Made by a program: the position numbers and the translations under genes. The notes beneath the pieces were generated by a model. That model was given only the letters and a program-made list of their open reading frames with translations. It searched no databases and was not told the origin of the DNA. 64,000 nucleotides of DNA from Fragilaria crotonensis. Lineage: Eukaryota; Bacillariophyta; Fragilariophyceae; Fragilariales; Fragilariaceae. How positions within the stretch are numbered: the stretch's first letter is position 1; each line of letters opens with the position of its first letter. Location: NCBI GenBank assembly GCA_022925895.1, contig JAKSYS010000002.1:124001-188000 (forward strand). Reading direction: 5' to 3'. Of the stretch, positions 10,260-20,838 are shown piece by piece.

Positions 10260-11495
10260 AGCCTAATAAAGCCTGTAAAATCAAAATCTATACCACGTCC
10301 TCGAGTATGCATACTACTATCATACAAGTACCAAGAACCTTACGTGCATAGTACTATTTGCTATGTATACTACCGTAGAGTAGAGGTCCGTGTACGATGC
10401 GGACGTGTTTGAGATATATTGAGTTGTCGTGAATTTCTCGGTAGACGCCAGTATTCGACGTCGTTTTTGTATGTAGAGCACGTACCTAATGTCGCATGTC
10501 CCGGTTACAAAATGTTTAGATAACAGATTTAAACGGGGAGACAGTGACCAAAAGGATTGTTTACATCATGACATATGTGTTGCAGTACAAAGTACAACTA
10601 CGGTAGCTACTAGAGTATGAGTACGTTTGCTTTTTGCATCGTGAGCGAGGACCAGATTCCACGATGTCTGAAGGTCTTAGATATAGGAGTGCCGTTGACC
10701 TAAATACTTTTCTACCGGTTCGCGACGTGTAAGTATGCGGCCTTTACTTAATTCCAGAGGAAAAATGTCGTACCTGGTACGTACTACGGCTAGTCCATAG
10801 CGTAGTATGCATACCAGTACATGCCTGGTACATCGTAGTATCACTTATAAGCAAGCCTACGCAACTGCTCATATCCAAAACAACTTGGAAAAAAATCCAA
10901 TCACATTCGAAGGCTCACTCAGCGCCGAACTTTCTGTGGTGTATATGGCATCGTCGATGCAGCCCTTTGAGTCTGTCATGGCTCCTGCCTCCTTGATGGG
11001 ATGCTTGCTGGCGAACGGTGATGAGTATGTCCGTTGCAGCCGGTGCCTATTCGGTGGCTGCGATGTGAGAGTTGAGGGATGTGGTTGTACGATGCACGTG
11101 GTAAGTTTCGCGAGGTAGAATTTGTACTGTGAAGTTCTTCTTGTGGGGTGCGAGAGCTATAAGTGCGTGATTGTGAGTGTCTCGCACCGTCGTGCGATGA
11201 ATAAATATTGGTATAATTCTTCTGAATTGTTTGCGCCATTGCAAGCTCTTGCAGAGCGAGATCCAGTTGGATCGAACTCAACTTCGTTGCCTGATAGCTG
11301 AGTGTCGATTGAGTGGTCTGCGCTGATTCGTCGCGGTATGTCGTAGTCGCATGTCGTAGTTCGTTTGTCTGTCGTACCTATCTACTGTGAGCTCTGTGTT
11401 ATCCTTGGTACCCAAATCCTGTACACAGTACACATGCTGAGTTTTACGCTGAGTGAAAACTCACTACAGTAGTTCCTTTCGTCCATTTTCTCCAG
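10260..11495. other. Intergenic, GTAC-rich cluster
   Basis: I see no convincing gene. From 10290 to 10860 the DNA is dense in GTAC-containing words such as GTACCAAG, AGTACTA and GGTACG, often as short dyads. The part 11130-11495 is the presumed upstream region, and possibly the first intron, of the next gene: a pyrimidine-rich stretch ends in TCCAG at 11495. Confidence 0.5.
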
Positions 11496-13691
11496 AGATG
11501 CCTCGAACTGAACCGCGGTGAACCACTTAGTTGTTGCCCTCAATGCAAGCGATCGACCACTGGACTTGTTCTCTTTCCCATGTCGTTTCGCGAGATTGAC
11601 GAAGCTCGCAAGATGGCATCCTCTTTGGCATCGAATGGGCGTCGCAACAGGAAGCGCAAGAGTTCCGAGGTCAACGCGGGTGGGGACGAGAAAGGAAGCT
11701 ATGTCTCTGATCGACGCACTGGCCGCTGGACGACGGAAGAGATTGCCCTCTGCGACAAGCTCATTGAGAAGTTTGAAATGGGCCACCTTCCGATTTTGGA
11801 CGGTATCAAGTTGAACGACTTTCTTGGAAACATGCTCAAGTCCAAGCAGTCTCGTCTTACGAAAAAAGATGAAGAATGCTAAGTTGAGTTCCAAGACTTT
11901 CGAACGCGCACTTGATTATTCTGTCGACGTCGACGACGCTCGCAGATTCTCCGATCTTGAAGAATCATTTTTCCACGGAATCCAGTGCCCTCAGGAGCGT
12001 GCTGAAATCAAGTTTCACATGCAGAAGGAATGGCGAGATCTTTTCAGCAACCTTTGTGTTAGCATTGGCCAACCTTTGGATGCTGACGCTTGGCTAAGCA
12101 GCGTTGAAGAGATGGACCGCCGTGCGACTCATGCGAAAGAGTCCGCTAGAATGGCTCGTCGCAAACTGATGATGGGGTTTGCCCTTCGCCACGACGCTAA
12201 GAATTCGGACAATGGTGTCTTCATTGAACATGCCGACGACGACCAGCAAGCAGCTGAAGAGTCGGCTGCTGCGATGATTCTTGGAGCGGATGGTGCAGAT
12301 GCCGACGATGTGCTTGCTTTGCTGTCGGATAAGTCGATGCTCGAAAGCACCAAGCCTTCCAGTACTGGTAATGAGTTTGCTGGTGGTAGCAGTCTCTTGC
12401 ATTCTGCGCCATTTTTGAGCCGTGCGCTTTCTTACATGCATAGACACCACGTACCATTTGAACACATTGATCTTTGGGTTCCTTCATTCGTTCCTAACAC
12501 ACCTGATGGTGAGACTGATGGAGCCTCGAACTGTCGTCTTTGCTATGCTGGGAATGCAACGGTGGAGATGCAGGTGGGCCAAGATGGCAAATGCACCTTA
12601 CCGATGTCTGCGGAAGAACACTTCAACCTGTCCGCTTTTGGCGACTACAGTCAAAAATTTTCATTCGATGTTGGCTGCGGTTTGCCTGACGTGTCTACCA
12701 GTCTGGTATGCCGACCTGGGAACAAAGTGTGATGAACGCTCCTCACCATCATTTTGAGCGTGGAGGAGGTGCTCGTCAATGGGGTATCAGGACGGTCGTT
12801 GGAATTCCCATTGCTAGTCCAAGTGTTGGTCGCATCGTTGTGGTTCTCTACTCACGCCACGACCGTGAGAAAGACCAAGAGTTGGTTGGTCGTCTAAGCG
12901 ATGAATTCACCAAGGTACGAAAGACTCTCGATCAAGTGCATTGTTTGTATCAAATCTCAATCGATGTATTCTCACTCTTGTCGTGTCTTTCCCTATCAGT
13001 TGATGCCATCTCCGAAGTGGAAGCTTGTTGTCGACATAGGGGAGCCAGAACCTCTGCTTCACTTGCACAGTTCCCAAGCGATTACTGCACACGAAGTCAC
13101 GAGTGATGCCAGCATCCAGGTCCGTGATGCCGAGATACCCTCTAGTTGCGATGCATCTCATGAGTCTGTCAACGAAAAGCCAAGGGATTCACGCATCGAT
13201 AACGTCATCGCCCTACTCGGAGAGTTTATGCCATCCGACCCTTCCTCTCCAATTGCATCATATTTGCCTGGATTCATGTCGTTGCGTTTGATGCTCCTTC
13301 GTCCGTCGAGGGCCGCCCAAGAAGAGGACGTGGTTCGCACCATGCTTGGATCTTATTCGTCATACTCCGCAGGCGGACGGACCAAGAGTGATATCGCTGT
13401 CATGCTTGCTCGTGACTACATGTTTCTTGTGCAGCAGCAGACTTCCCACAGCAACAATCTATCACACAGCAGCAGTCCTTTCTTGGCCAGAGTGCGCTAT
13501 CGAGTAGCATGACTCAATCGAATGCCTCGAGCATGGGATATTCTTTCTTTGGGTTGGGTTCAGCCAATGGGCCCATTTCCAACTTTCACAATTCTCCAGC
13601 AATGGCCCCTATCCCCATGTCTGGCAAGTTACGACTCGATCTCGATTGTTTCGATGTGACAGAAGGCGGGTCAGAGCGTCAGAAGTCATGA
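11496..13691 (+). pseudogene. GAF-like-domain protein, paralogue 1 (one intron, three frame breaks)
   Basis: The coding sequence aligns throughout with the open paralogue at 14080-16131 on the other strand. In order are a CPxC motif (about 11535), a basic patch, a GRWTTEE segment with KSKQSRLTKKMKNAKL (about 11720-11885), a long helical region, and a GAF-like core with [18 protein letters not shown] and [12 protein letters not shown] (12660-12835). [14 protein letters not shown] follows a GTACGA-TATCAG intron at 12915-12999 (85 bp). The frame breaks at about 11862 (one extra A in an A-run), about 12690 (one G missing) and about 13442 (in a CAG run). Past the last break a Q/S-rich tail continues to 13691. 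An upstream exon is likely because the frame opens after a splice acceptor at 11495. A nuclear regulatory role is inferred only. The breaks could also be assembly errors. Confidence 0.7.
12915..12999 (+). other. Spliceosomal intron in the GAF-like paralogue 1
   Basis: The donor is AAG|GTACGA and the acceptor TATCAG|TTG, phase 0. Its removal joins DEFTK to LMPSPKW, exactly the continuous sequence in the intronless paralogue. It is 85 bp long and contains stops in some frames. Confidence 0.85.
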
Positions 13692-14079
13692 CAGCTGGAG
13701 TTTTCGCCTTTTTTGATATTTTGCTTCTCGGCGTTTTGATCCGCAATTTTTTTACCCTTGACATCCAATTTTTCCTCATGTGTTCTGCATTTTGTCAATC
13801 CGACACACATTTTTGGTCCAGACGAAATTGTCCTCCTTCACTCTGTTGACAAATCCGTTCACTTGTTTCTATATTTTGTTCCCGAAAAAAAATGCCCTGG
13901 TGGTTTCGCAGTTTTTCCCCTCTTGCGAGGCCTACTTGGTGCTGCTTGAAAATATACGTTCAAAAGTCTCCCGACTTTAACCTTCATTAATTAACCTTTA
14001 GCACTGATTTACGTTGTCGATGGTACGGCGTGACATGCAGCTGTGAATCAACCTTTTCGTTGGGTCTAGGGATGCACTA
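13692..14079. other. Intergenic spacer between convergent paralogues
   Basis: This 388-bp AT-rich spacer lies between two convergent genes and should hold both 3' ends. I see T-runs and no gene. Confidence 0.5.
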
Positions 14080-16131
14080 TTATTTTGCGTTGAACACTAT
14101 GTACGGCTGGATCGACCCAACGTTTCCCTGATTTGACGTCGTCTGATCATACGCATGCTGCGCCGGGACCCGACCTTGCTGTTGCTGCGGAGGCATTCCT
14201 GACATGGCACGCATCTGGCTCACAGGAGTAGGCTCCATAGAAATTTCCATCCCATGCGCGAAACCCCCTCCATTCGCCAGGCCGCCTAGCTGAGCGTGCC
14301 GAAACTGCTGCACTTGCTGATGTCGTTGCGGTTGATATTCCTGATGTGGAGCCACCGCAGGGGCCAAGGCGGCCATATTTTGTTGAACACTCTCCTGAGA
14401 CAAGGCTAGAAAATCACGGACGACGAGTACAGCTATGTCTGCTTGTGGGCGACCCGTAGACAGATAGGACTCGTATGACTGGACGATGCAATTGATCAGT
14501 TCCGTCTCGTGCTGTGTCTTCGTAGATTTCAGGAGCATCATACGTAGCGAGGTGAAGCCAGGAAGGTAGGGTGAGAGCGGAGAGGTCATGCTTGTCGGCA
14601 TGAGTTCAGTGAGCACTTTCAACAATCCGTCAGTTTTCGTTGCGACAGCACCTTGTTTCATTTCAGGTTCCTTGTTTGCGGTTGAATGCTGGACCGTACT
14701 CTCTGCCACCGGAGGAGGTAAACCCACGTCAACAACCAATTTCCACTTCGGAGACGGCATCAACTTCGTCATTTCCTCGACAATTCTTCCTGCCATATCT
14801 TGATTTTGGGGTCGATCGTGCCTAGAATAGAAGAGCACCACAATCCGCCCAACATTCGGCGATGGCACGGGAATTCCCAAGACTGTCTTCACACCCCACT
14901 GCACGGCACCACCAATGCGTTCGAAATGCCCAACAGGAGCATTTTGTACAAATTGTTCCCAAGATGGAATACCTGTGTGATACACGCGACCGGGAAGACC
15001 ACATCCTACATCAAAGGAGAACTTTTGGCTGTACTCACCAAATGCGTTCAGATCAAACTGATCTTCTTTCGGTAACGGGATCATACCGCGCCCATCAGGA
15101 GCAACCTGCATTTCTGCGGTCACGCACCCAGCAAAACATAACCTACAATTCTGTGCAGCACCAGGATGCCCATCTTGGTTGCCACTAACAAACGACGGTA
15201 CCCAAGCATCAATGTACTCAAATGGGATAAAGTGGCGCTGCATGTAAGTCAAGAGCCGACCAAGGAAGGGAGGAGGTTGTACACGGGATTTCTTAGGCAC
15301 AATCGATCCTGCTAGACCACGGTGGCGTTTGTGCCGTTGTTCAGATGCGTTTTCAACCTCCGCCTCTGTCGGATCAGGTTGTTCAGCGTTGGGTGCTGCC
15401 TTAGATGTTTCGATAAACACCCCCTCCAAAGGATGCATTTGGTCTTGTTGAAGCGCGTACCCCATCATTCGCTTCCGTCGTGCCATTTTCGCTGCGTCCT
15501 TCGCACGAGATGCTCGCCGATCCATTTCCTCAACACTACTTAGCCAATCATCTGCTTCTAGTTTCTGCCCCATTTCAACACAGTGTGCGCTAAAGATTTC
15601 TCGCCATTCCTTCTGAACATGGAATCGAATTTCCGCCTTCTCCATGGAGCAAGGAATCGATCTGTAAAACGCATTCTCCAATTCAGACAATACACGTGCC
15701 TCGTTGATGTCAACAACATAACCAGTTGTTCGTGAATAAGCTCTTGCACTCAGTTTCGCGTTCTTCATCTTTTTCGTCAGTCTAGACTGTTTCGATTTCA
15801 ACATGCGCGAAAGAAAATCGTTCAACTTGATCCCATTTGCGACAGGCAACTCCCCACTCTCAAATTTCTCAACGAGCTTATCGCAATAGAGCACTTCATC
15901 AGTAGTCCATCGGCCGGTTCTCAAGTCATCGGATGCTTCTTCCACGTTGGGACCCGTTACGGAAACCTCTGGGTTGAGCCGCGCAATCGTTGCTGTCTTA
16001 CGTTTCTTTTCCCGTTTCCCTGATGCGGTTGAGGCGGCAGCCGTTACTCGCGCCTGGTCCAGTTCCCAAAATGACATGGGGATCATGTACATGGCTCGAA
16101 AGGGACTCTGACAGCCGGGACATGCTGACAT
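14080..16131 (-). CDS. GAF-like-domain protein, paralogue 2 (stramenopile family, probably nuclear)
   Basis: This is an open frame of about 683 residues from the first in-frame ATG at 16131. The frame also continues upstream to a likely splice acceptor (CACTCAG at 16162), so a further 5' exon is probable. N-terminal features are a CPGCQ motif and a GKREKKRK basic patch that resembles a nuclear signal. Then come GRWTTDE and KSKQSRLTKKMKNAKL, which recall Myb-like DNA-binding segments. The centre has FDVGCGLPGRVYHTG, ERIGGAVQWGVKTV and LGIPVPSPNVGRIVV, resembling GAF/bHLH-MYC_N-type folds. The C-terminal 110 residues are rich in glutamine, as in many transcription regulators. Unlike paralogue 1 it has no intron before LMPSPKW. 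I do not know a named function; a DNA-associated regulatory role is inferred from composition. Confidence 0.8.
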   Translation of the reverse strand: MSACPGCQSPFRAMYMIPMSFWELDQARVTAAASTASGKREKKRKTATIARLNPEVSVTGPNVEEASDDLRTGRWTTDEVLYCDKLVEKFESGELPVANGIKLNDFLSRMLKSKQSRLTKKMKNAKLSARAYSRTTGYVVDINEARVLSELENAFYRSIPCSMEKAEIRFHVQKEWREIFSAHCVEMGQKLEADDWLSSVEEMDRRASRAKDAAKMARRKRMMGYALQQDQMHPLEGVFIETSKAAPNAEQPDPTEAEVENASEQRHKRHRGLAGSIVPKKSRVQPPPFLGRLLTYMQRHFIPFEYIDAWVPSFVSGNQDGHPGAAQNCRLCFAGCVTAEMQVAPDGRGMIPLPKEDQFDLNAFGEYSQKFSFDVGCGLPGRVYHTGIPSWEQFVQNAPVGHFERIGGAVQWGVKTVLGIPVPSPNVGRIVVLFYSRHDRPQNQDMAGRIVEEMTKLMPSPKWKLVVDVGLPPPVAESTVQHSTANKEPEMKQGAVATKTDGLLKVLTELMPTSMTSPLSPYLPGFTSLRMMLLKSTKTQHETELINCIVQSYESYLSTGRPQADIAVLVVRDFLALSQESVQQNMAALAPAVAPHQEYQPQRHQQVQQFRHAQLGGLANGGGFAHGMEISMEPTPVSQMRAMSGMPPQQQQGRVPAQHAYDQTTSNQGNVGSIQPYIVFNAK

Positions 16132-16161
16132 GGGATTGTTCTCAACAACTGGAGTGCATCG

Positions 16162-16927
16162 CTGAGTGATGAGGAGCAAAACAACGCGTGAGTCGCGATC
16201 AAAAACAACATTAACGCGAGTCTTGAAATTATCGAATTCGGGAACTCCAGTGGAACTACAGTAGCTTTCCTACGACGAAGCGGATTTACAATTCGAAGAT
16301 TGACATCAACACGTATTAAATCCAAAGTCGACTATACACATACCACATGAAGAAAGCAGCCACAATCAAGGATCTTGAGGTCACTCCCAGCCACCTGACA
16401 TCGCCTGCAGATCTCAGATTGATTGGGAGTTGTTGATGTCGGCCCCGTCATGCTGGAGTTAGAATTGTATTCTCTCGACTCTGGACATCTGGCCCGTGAT
16501 CAGATCAAGCATCATACACCGGACTTAACACTGTACCTATGTATGTACGAGTACTTGTACGTGGTATGTAGGATTCATAATTATTGAGAAAACAAAATGC
16601 CTCACTTTTGGAAGTATGAAAATACAAAATACAAACTCAGAATGGACCGCACCAGCGCAAATGCAACTTGTGCACTGGTACCAGGTACTTGTACCACCAG
16701 TATACAACACGTGCTACATTTATATGCACGCATGTGCTATCCATCCGATCTGATCGTACCCGCATGTAGCATAGCAGTGCACGCACGTCGAAGTACTTGT
16801 ACCGGTACATAACAAGCAATACTGTGGTCGTGACTAAAAAACTTACGTTTCGACTCTGTAGGGGAATCCTAAAGATCGCTCTTGAAGAAAACATTCCATG
16901 CTTTCCCCCTTAAATTGTTATGTAAGA
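16162..16927. other. Intergenic, GTAC-rich
   Basis: The part near 16162-16330 is the likely 5' region of the minus-strand gene. From 16530 to 16815 there is a dense GTAC cluster with long dyads such as GGTACCAGGTACTTGTACC at 16678-16696. I see no gene. Confidence 0.5.
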
Positions 16928-18007
16928 ACCAGTCTGGGGGGCGGCCATTGGCCGCGGTTGTTGCACGACGGTAGAGGAGGTCTGGAAGGTCCGGCCACGC
17001 ACCTCTGCTTGGTATTAATTGCATGTAGAAGCTACGAGAAGAAACGTCATTTTACCGGACCTCCCTGGTAAGATTTATACAGAGTAAGGAGTACGATTGC
17101 AAAATTTGTACCACATTATAAGCATTGGAATTTGGAATTCAAAATACGTTTTCCAGTACTCTGGACATTGGACATGTAGTTTCTACTGCAAAATTTGTAC
17201 CACGGAATCTGGAATTCAAAATACATTTTCCAGTATTTCTAGACAGATCGAACAAACTGGATATGGCATGAACGGAGTACTTGTACATAAAATTGTTGTT
17301 CGTTCTACACAACGATTCGTACCACGTTATACAATATACATTTCTGGACACAGTGTAAAAAAGTTTTCATGTAGATTTCTACTGAAAAATTTGTACCATG
17401 TACCTTTCTACCGCAAATGCTACGTCAGTACGTGGATTAAAAAATAAATATATACGATTACTTTTGAAAATACAGTACGACAATATCTGAGTTATTTTAG
17501 GCATATATACCAGTCTGGGGGGCGGCCATTGGCCGCGGTTGTTGCACGACGGTAGAGGAGGTCTGGTAAGATTTATACAGAGTAAGGAGTACGATTGCAA
17601 AATTTGTACCACATTATAAGCATTGGAATTTGGAATTCAAAATACGTTTTCCAGTACTCTGGACATTGGACATGTAGTTTCTACTGCAAAATTTGTACCA
17701 CGGAATCTGGAATTCAAAATACATTTTCCAGTATTTCTAGACAGATCGAACAAACTGGATATGGCATTAACGGAGTACTTGTACATAAAATTGTTGTCCG
17801 TTCTACACAACGATTCGTACCACGTTATACAATATACATTTCTGGACACAGTGTAAAAAAGTTTTCATGTAGATTTCTACTGCAAAATTTGTACCATGTA
17901 CTTTTCTACCGCAAATGCTACGTCAGTACGTGGATTAAAAAATAAATATATACGATTACTTTTGAAAATACAGTACGACAATATCTGAGTTATCTTAGGT
18001 ATATATA
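16928..18007. repeat. Two-copy tandem duplication of about 0.5 kb
   Basis: Copy 1 (16928-17508) and copy 2 (17509-18007) start with ACCAGTCTGGGGGGCGGCC and are almost identical, with about half a dozen substitutions. Copy 1 has an extra 83 bp at 16986-17068, bounded by the same short word CTGG. Within each copy the phrase TACTGCAAAATTTGTACCA recurs three to four times, so the unit is itself built from smaller repeats. The near-palindrome GCGGCCATTGGCCGC lies near each copy start. The open frames that run through it are repeated by-products and not genes. Confidence 0.9.
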
Positions 18008-18237
18008 GTAATAATACTCGGCCGAGTAAAAAATTCAGTGCACAGTAAAGTAGTACTGGAGTACTCTAGTACCACGAGACAATCACGAGCGACTTCGTTC
18101 TATCATATACTCAGTACATTACAAGGTTAGGATTCGTCCTACAGTACCATTTTTTTAAATCTCACTTCAATTTGTTCATGATGTTGCTCACACTTGTTTG
18201 CACACCATACACTGCGTAGACACTATCTATGCCTGAA
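18008..18237. other. Intergenic
   Basis: The segment is AT-rich with a small GTAC cluster at 18050-18120. I see no gene. Confidence 0.4.
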
Positions 18238-18687
18238 TCAGCTGTGTGGCGTTGTCTGACAAGGCCACTTAGCAAGCAAGTCCCAAACAATTTTCCTGTG
18301 GTGATGTTGCTTTGTTCTTGGAGCAACTGCACTCAGTATAGGGAAAAAGCTTCGCACCAGCTTTTCTCCAACTGACACCAAATTCATACTGCTGCCAGAG
18401 GTCATGAAGACTCCAGGGCATTGGCATGAGGGTTGCAAACATCATTGGGCTGCATGGTTGCCCCTCTGTGCTGGGCAGCCACGCCCCCTTGGTTTTGTTG
18501 ATTTTTTGTTGCCATCAGCACCAAAACTGTCAAATTTGTTCTCATAGTAGGTTGCATTGCAAGTCATCAAACATTTCCATTCACAATGTTCAACACTTTT
18601 TTGAAGCCAGTGGTAACACTCTTCATTCCTGCATTCTCCGGTCCTGATGCCAATAGACATGATTCCTTTTCTGTCAACTGATTTCAA
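18238..18687 (-). pseudogene. Degraded coding remnant, possibly of a mobile-element protein
   Basis: Two minus-strand frames (18442-18687 and 18238-18438) continue each other with one frame change near 18440. They read as normal protein sequence: CEWKCLMTCNATYYENKFD, GNKKSTKPRGRG with RGNHAAQ, and then VFMTSGSSMNLVSVGEKLV with KQHHHRKIVWDLLAKW. Aromatic, cysteine and histidine residues at this spacing resemble a transposon-type or nuclease-type protein, but I cannot name the family. It is isolated among repeats, consistent with decay. Confidence 0.4.
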
Positions 18688-19259
18688 ATGTTCTGATGCA
18701 ATCCCTGCATTCCAAGAGCTCTGTTACCTCCTCCACCACGTTGTTTTTCACCCTGCTCCACCAATTGTGTCAGGTTGCCTGAAGAGAAAGGAGCAGGAGC
18801 GCCGGCGACCAATGTAAGTTGGAAGAGGAAAAAAAATGAAAAATCACAGATCGAAATTCCCATCTTGAACGGCCTTCACGTGGCGCTCAAACGGGCGTGT
18901 AGGCTTGTTGCTATGATGACAAATATGGCCGCAAATTTATAAATCACATGCACTACTCTAAGAGCATTTTTATATTCATCAAAACTTATCCCGTATTCAC
19001 ATCTTCTACAGGACACTCAAGTACTAAATCCTCGTACTCCGTAGAGAGTGCAGTGAACCACGTATGGTATGGAGCATGCTGGCATGCTCATAGCACTCAA
19101 ACGTCGCAGTCCAAATCCCACCACCTCTCTAGTAGAGCACCTCGATGAAAGACCTCGAACTAAAAAACACGACACCAACAATCCAACAATATACTCGGAA
19201 AGTACTCACAACTCACAACCTGGTGCTGCACGGATTTTTCGGCGTTAACAGTTGGCACC
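18688..19259. other. Intergenic, upstream of the secreted protein gene
   Basis: I see no gene. A proline-poor AT-rich tract lies at 18820-18990, and the last 100 bp should hold the promoter and 5' UTR of the next gene. Confidence 0.35.
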
Positions 19260-19835
19260 ATGAACTTCCTTCAACGAATTTTCTTGTGGACATGGACCCT
19301 GTCGATATCAACGCAGGCGGCCCTCACAGCCCGCGAGCTAGCACTGGGTGATTGGAATCTGATGATCCAGACGACACGGCGCTCCCTAGATGGAGAACCA
19401 ATTGCAAGTTCTATCTTCCCAGAGTCGTCAATGACCACGAGGAGACTCAATTGCCGTCTCTCCCTGTTTCCGAATGGAAACTTTACCATTGTGCTAGAGG
19501 GAAAGGATGTAATGCCAATCAATGGTCGATGGGAGCTCGGAAGAAATCCTTACTGTCCGACGGATCGATTCTACGACGATTTGATACTGGAATCATATCC
19601 AAGGGCTCGTAAGCGAACCGGTGACGGTCAAGTTTTGCAACGCGTCGGTTTCTTGTTTAAATGCCGAATCTACGGGAGATACAGTGGTCATGAGAGGAGA
19701 CTTGGACGAATCAATCATGGCACGTTACTGCGGAAAGATCACCTTGCGGATGTACCGAACACGTTGGTCGGATGGTGGAAGCAACGTCCTGTCATTGCCA
19801 GTTTTACAGGACGGCCGGTCGAAGTATTGGTATAA
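19260..19835 (+). CDS. Small secreted or plastid-routed protein of unknown function
   Basis: This is a single open frame of 191 residues. The first 22 residues form a signal peptide (FLWTWTLSISTQAALTA with an alanine cleavage region). The mature part has alternating hydrophobic strands (GDWNLMIQT, LNCRLSLFPNGNFTIVLEG, INGRWELG, LLRKDHL) and basic patches, and ends in a tryptophan-containing strand, GWWKQRPVI. The strand pattern would suit a small beta-barrel (lipocalin-like) fold; that is inference. No phenylalanine plastid motif follows the signal peptide, so secretion or endomembrane location is more likely than the stroma. No intron is needed. I do not recognise a named family. Confidence 0.65.
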   Translation: MNFLQRIFLWTWTLSISTQAALTARELALGDWNLMIQTTRRSLDGEPIASSIFPESSMTTRRLNCRLSLFPNGNFTIVLEGKDVMPINGRWELGRNPYCPTDRFYDDLILESYPRARKRTGDGQVLQRVGFLFKCRIYGRYSGHERRLGRINHGTLLRKDHLADVPNTLVGWWKQRPVIASFTGRPVEVLV

Positions 19836-20838
19836 CATGATTGAAATAATGAAAGCGGAGATGATGTGAGACAGGAATGAAACATACGTTGAAGGGTCCC
19901 TTCTGATATAAAAACCATGGTGGTCTGTCTTAACACCTCAGAACATAACGCATGTCCCAGTGGCCTCGCCCAGGTGTTGTTTCGTCTCGTGTTAGGAGCA
20001 CTTGGCAATATGTTCAACTGAAAGCGAATGAAGCTCATAACTCAACAATTGCGATGGTACTTAAACAGCGCCGCTTGTCCCACATGTTAATCGAATGTAA
20101 CGAAACCCTAACTTCCCCAATTGATGCCAACAGTCTGCCTACTCCACCGTTAGGTAGACTGCATACTCTCAGTGTATCATGAATGCAATATGAATATGCA
20201 TACTGTACGTAGCTGTTCTACCGGTAGTACCATGGTACCAGGTACCATGGCTCTAGTACTGTATAGTAAGCGTGAAAGTTATACAAAAAGTTATACAACA
20301 TGATCAGACAGGTTTCAGTCATGAGTCGGACATCAAGACGGGCATTGGGAACAAGAAATTACTCGAGTACGAGACAGGCCAACTCAGAGACGAATCATAA
20401 AACTCTTCCGGTACAATTGTACAGCCGCATATGTGTCATGGTAGTACAAGCACCGGTACCGGTACCGGTACCGGTACCCGTACCCAGTACGTTTTAGCTA
20501 CAGTACTAATGCAGTCCAAGTAGCTGTCCAAACCTCTATAATTAGTTATATTGTATGAATATATATGGTATTCCAAGTATTTGTAACAACATAAAATCTG
20601 CCTGAGATTGCAAACCTTGTGCTTTTTGTGTCCACCATTTAATTTTTTATCTTGTTTGCATTCTACTCTTGCAGGTGGGGTCAGCATTTAACCATCATTG
20701 GAGAAAGCATTTAATTGGCAGCATAGCTCCTACCACCTCTAACTTAACGTGCATGTTAAATTAGATTTTGGTTTTTATTTGGACACCTCTGGTGTACTTG
20801 TACTTGTACTCCACCCAAGTTGATTTGAGTGTGAGTTA
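19836..20838. other. Intergenic with GTAC and CCGGTA repeats
   Basis: I see no convincing gene. GTAC-rich DNA occupies 20210-20270 and 20410-20510, including a short CCGGTA microsatellite at about 20452-20478. An AT-rich tract follows. Confidence 0.5.
20452..20484. repeat. CCGGTA/GTACCG hexanucleotide microsatellite
   Basis: About four to five units of CCGGTA run in tandem, ending in CCCGTACCC. Every unit contains GTAC across the junction and is self-complementary. Confidence 0.85.

Noticed and set aside
10807-11118. 103-codon frame upstream of the GAF-like paralogue
   Set aside because: It begins in GTAC-rich DNA, and its translation does not match the start of the paralogue, so it is not a credible first exon.
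17097-17945. Pairs of about 116-codon frames in both copies of the tandem duplication
   Set aside because: They are the same repeat read twice, rich in GTAC and AT words, with no protein-like composition.
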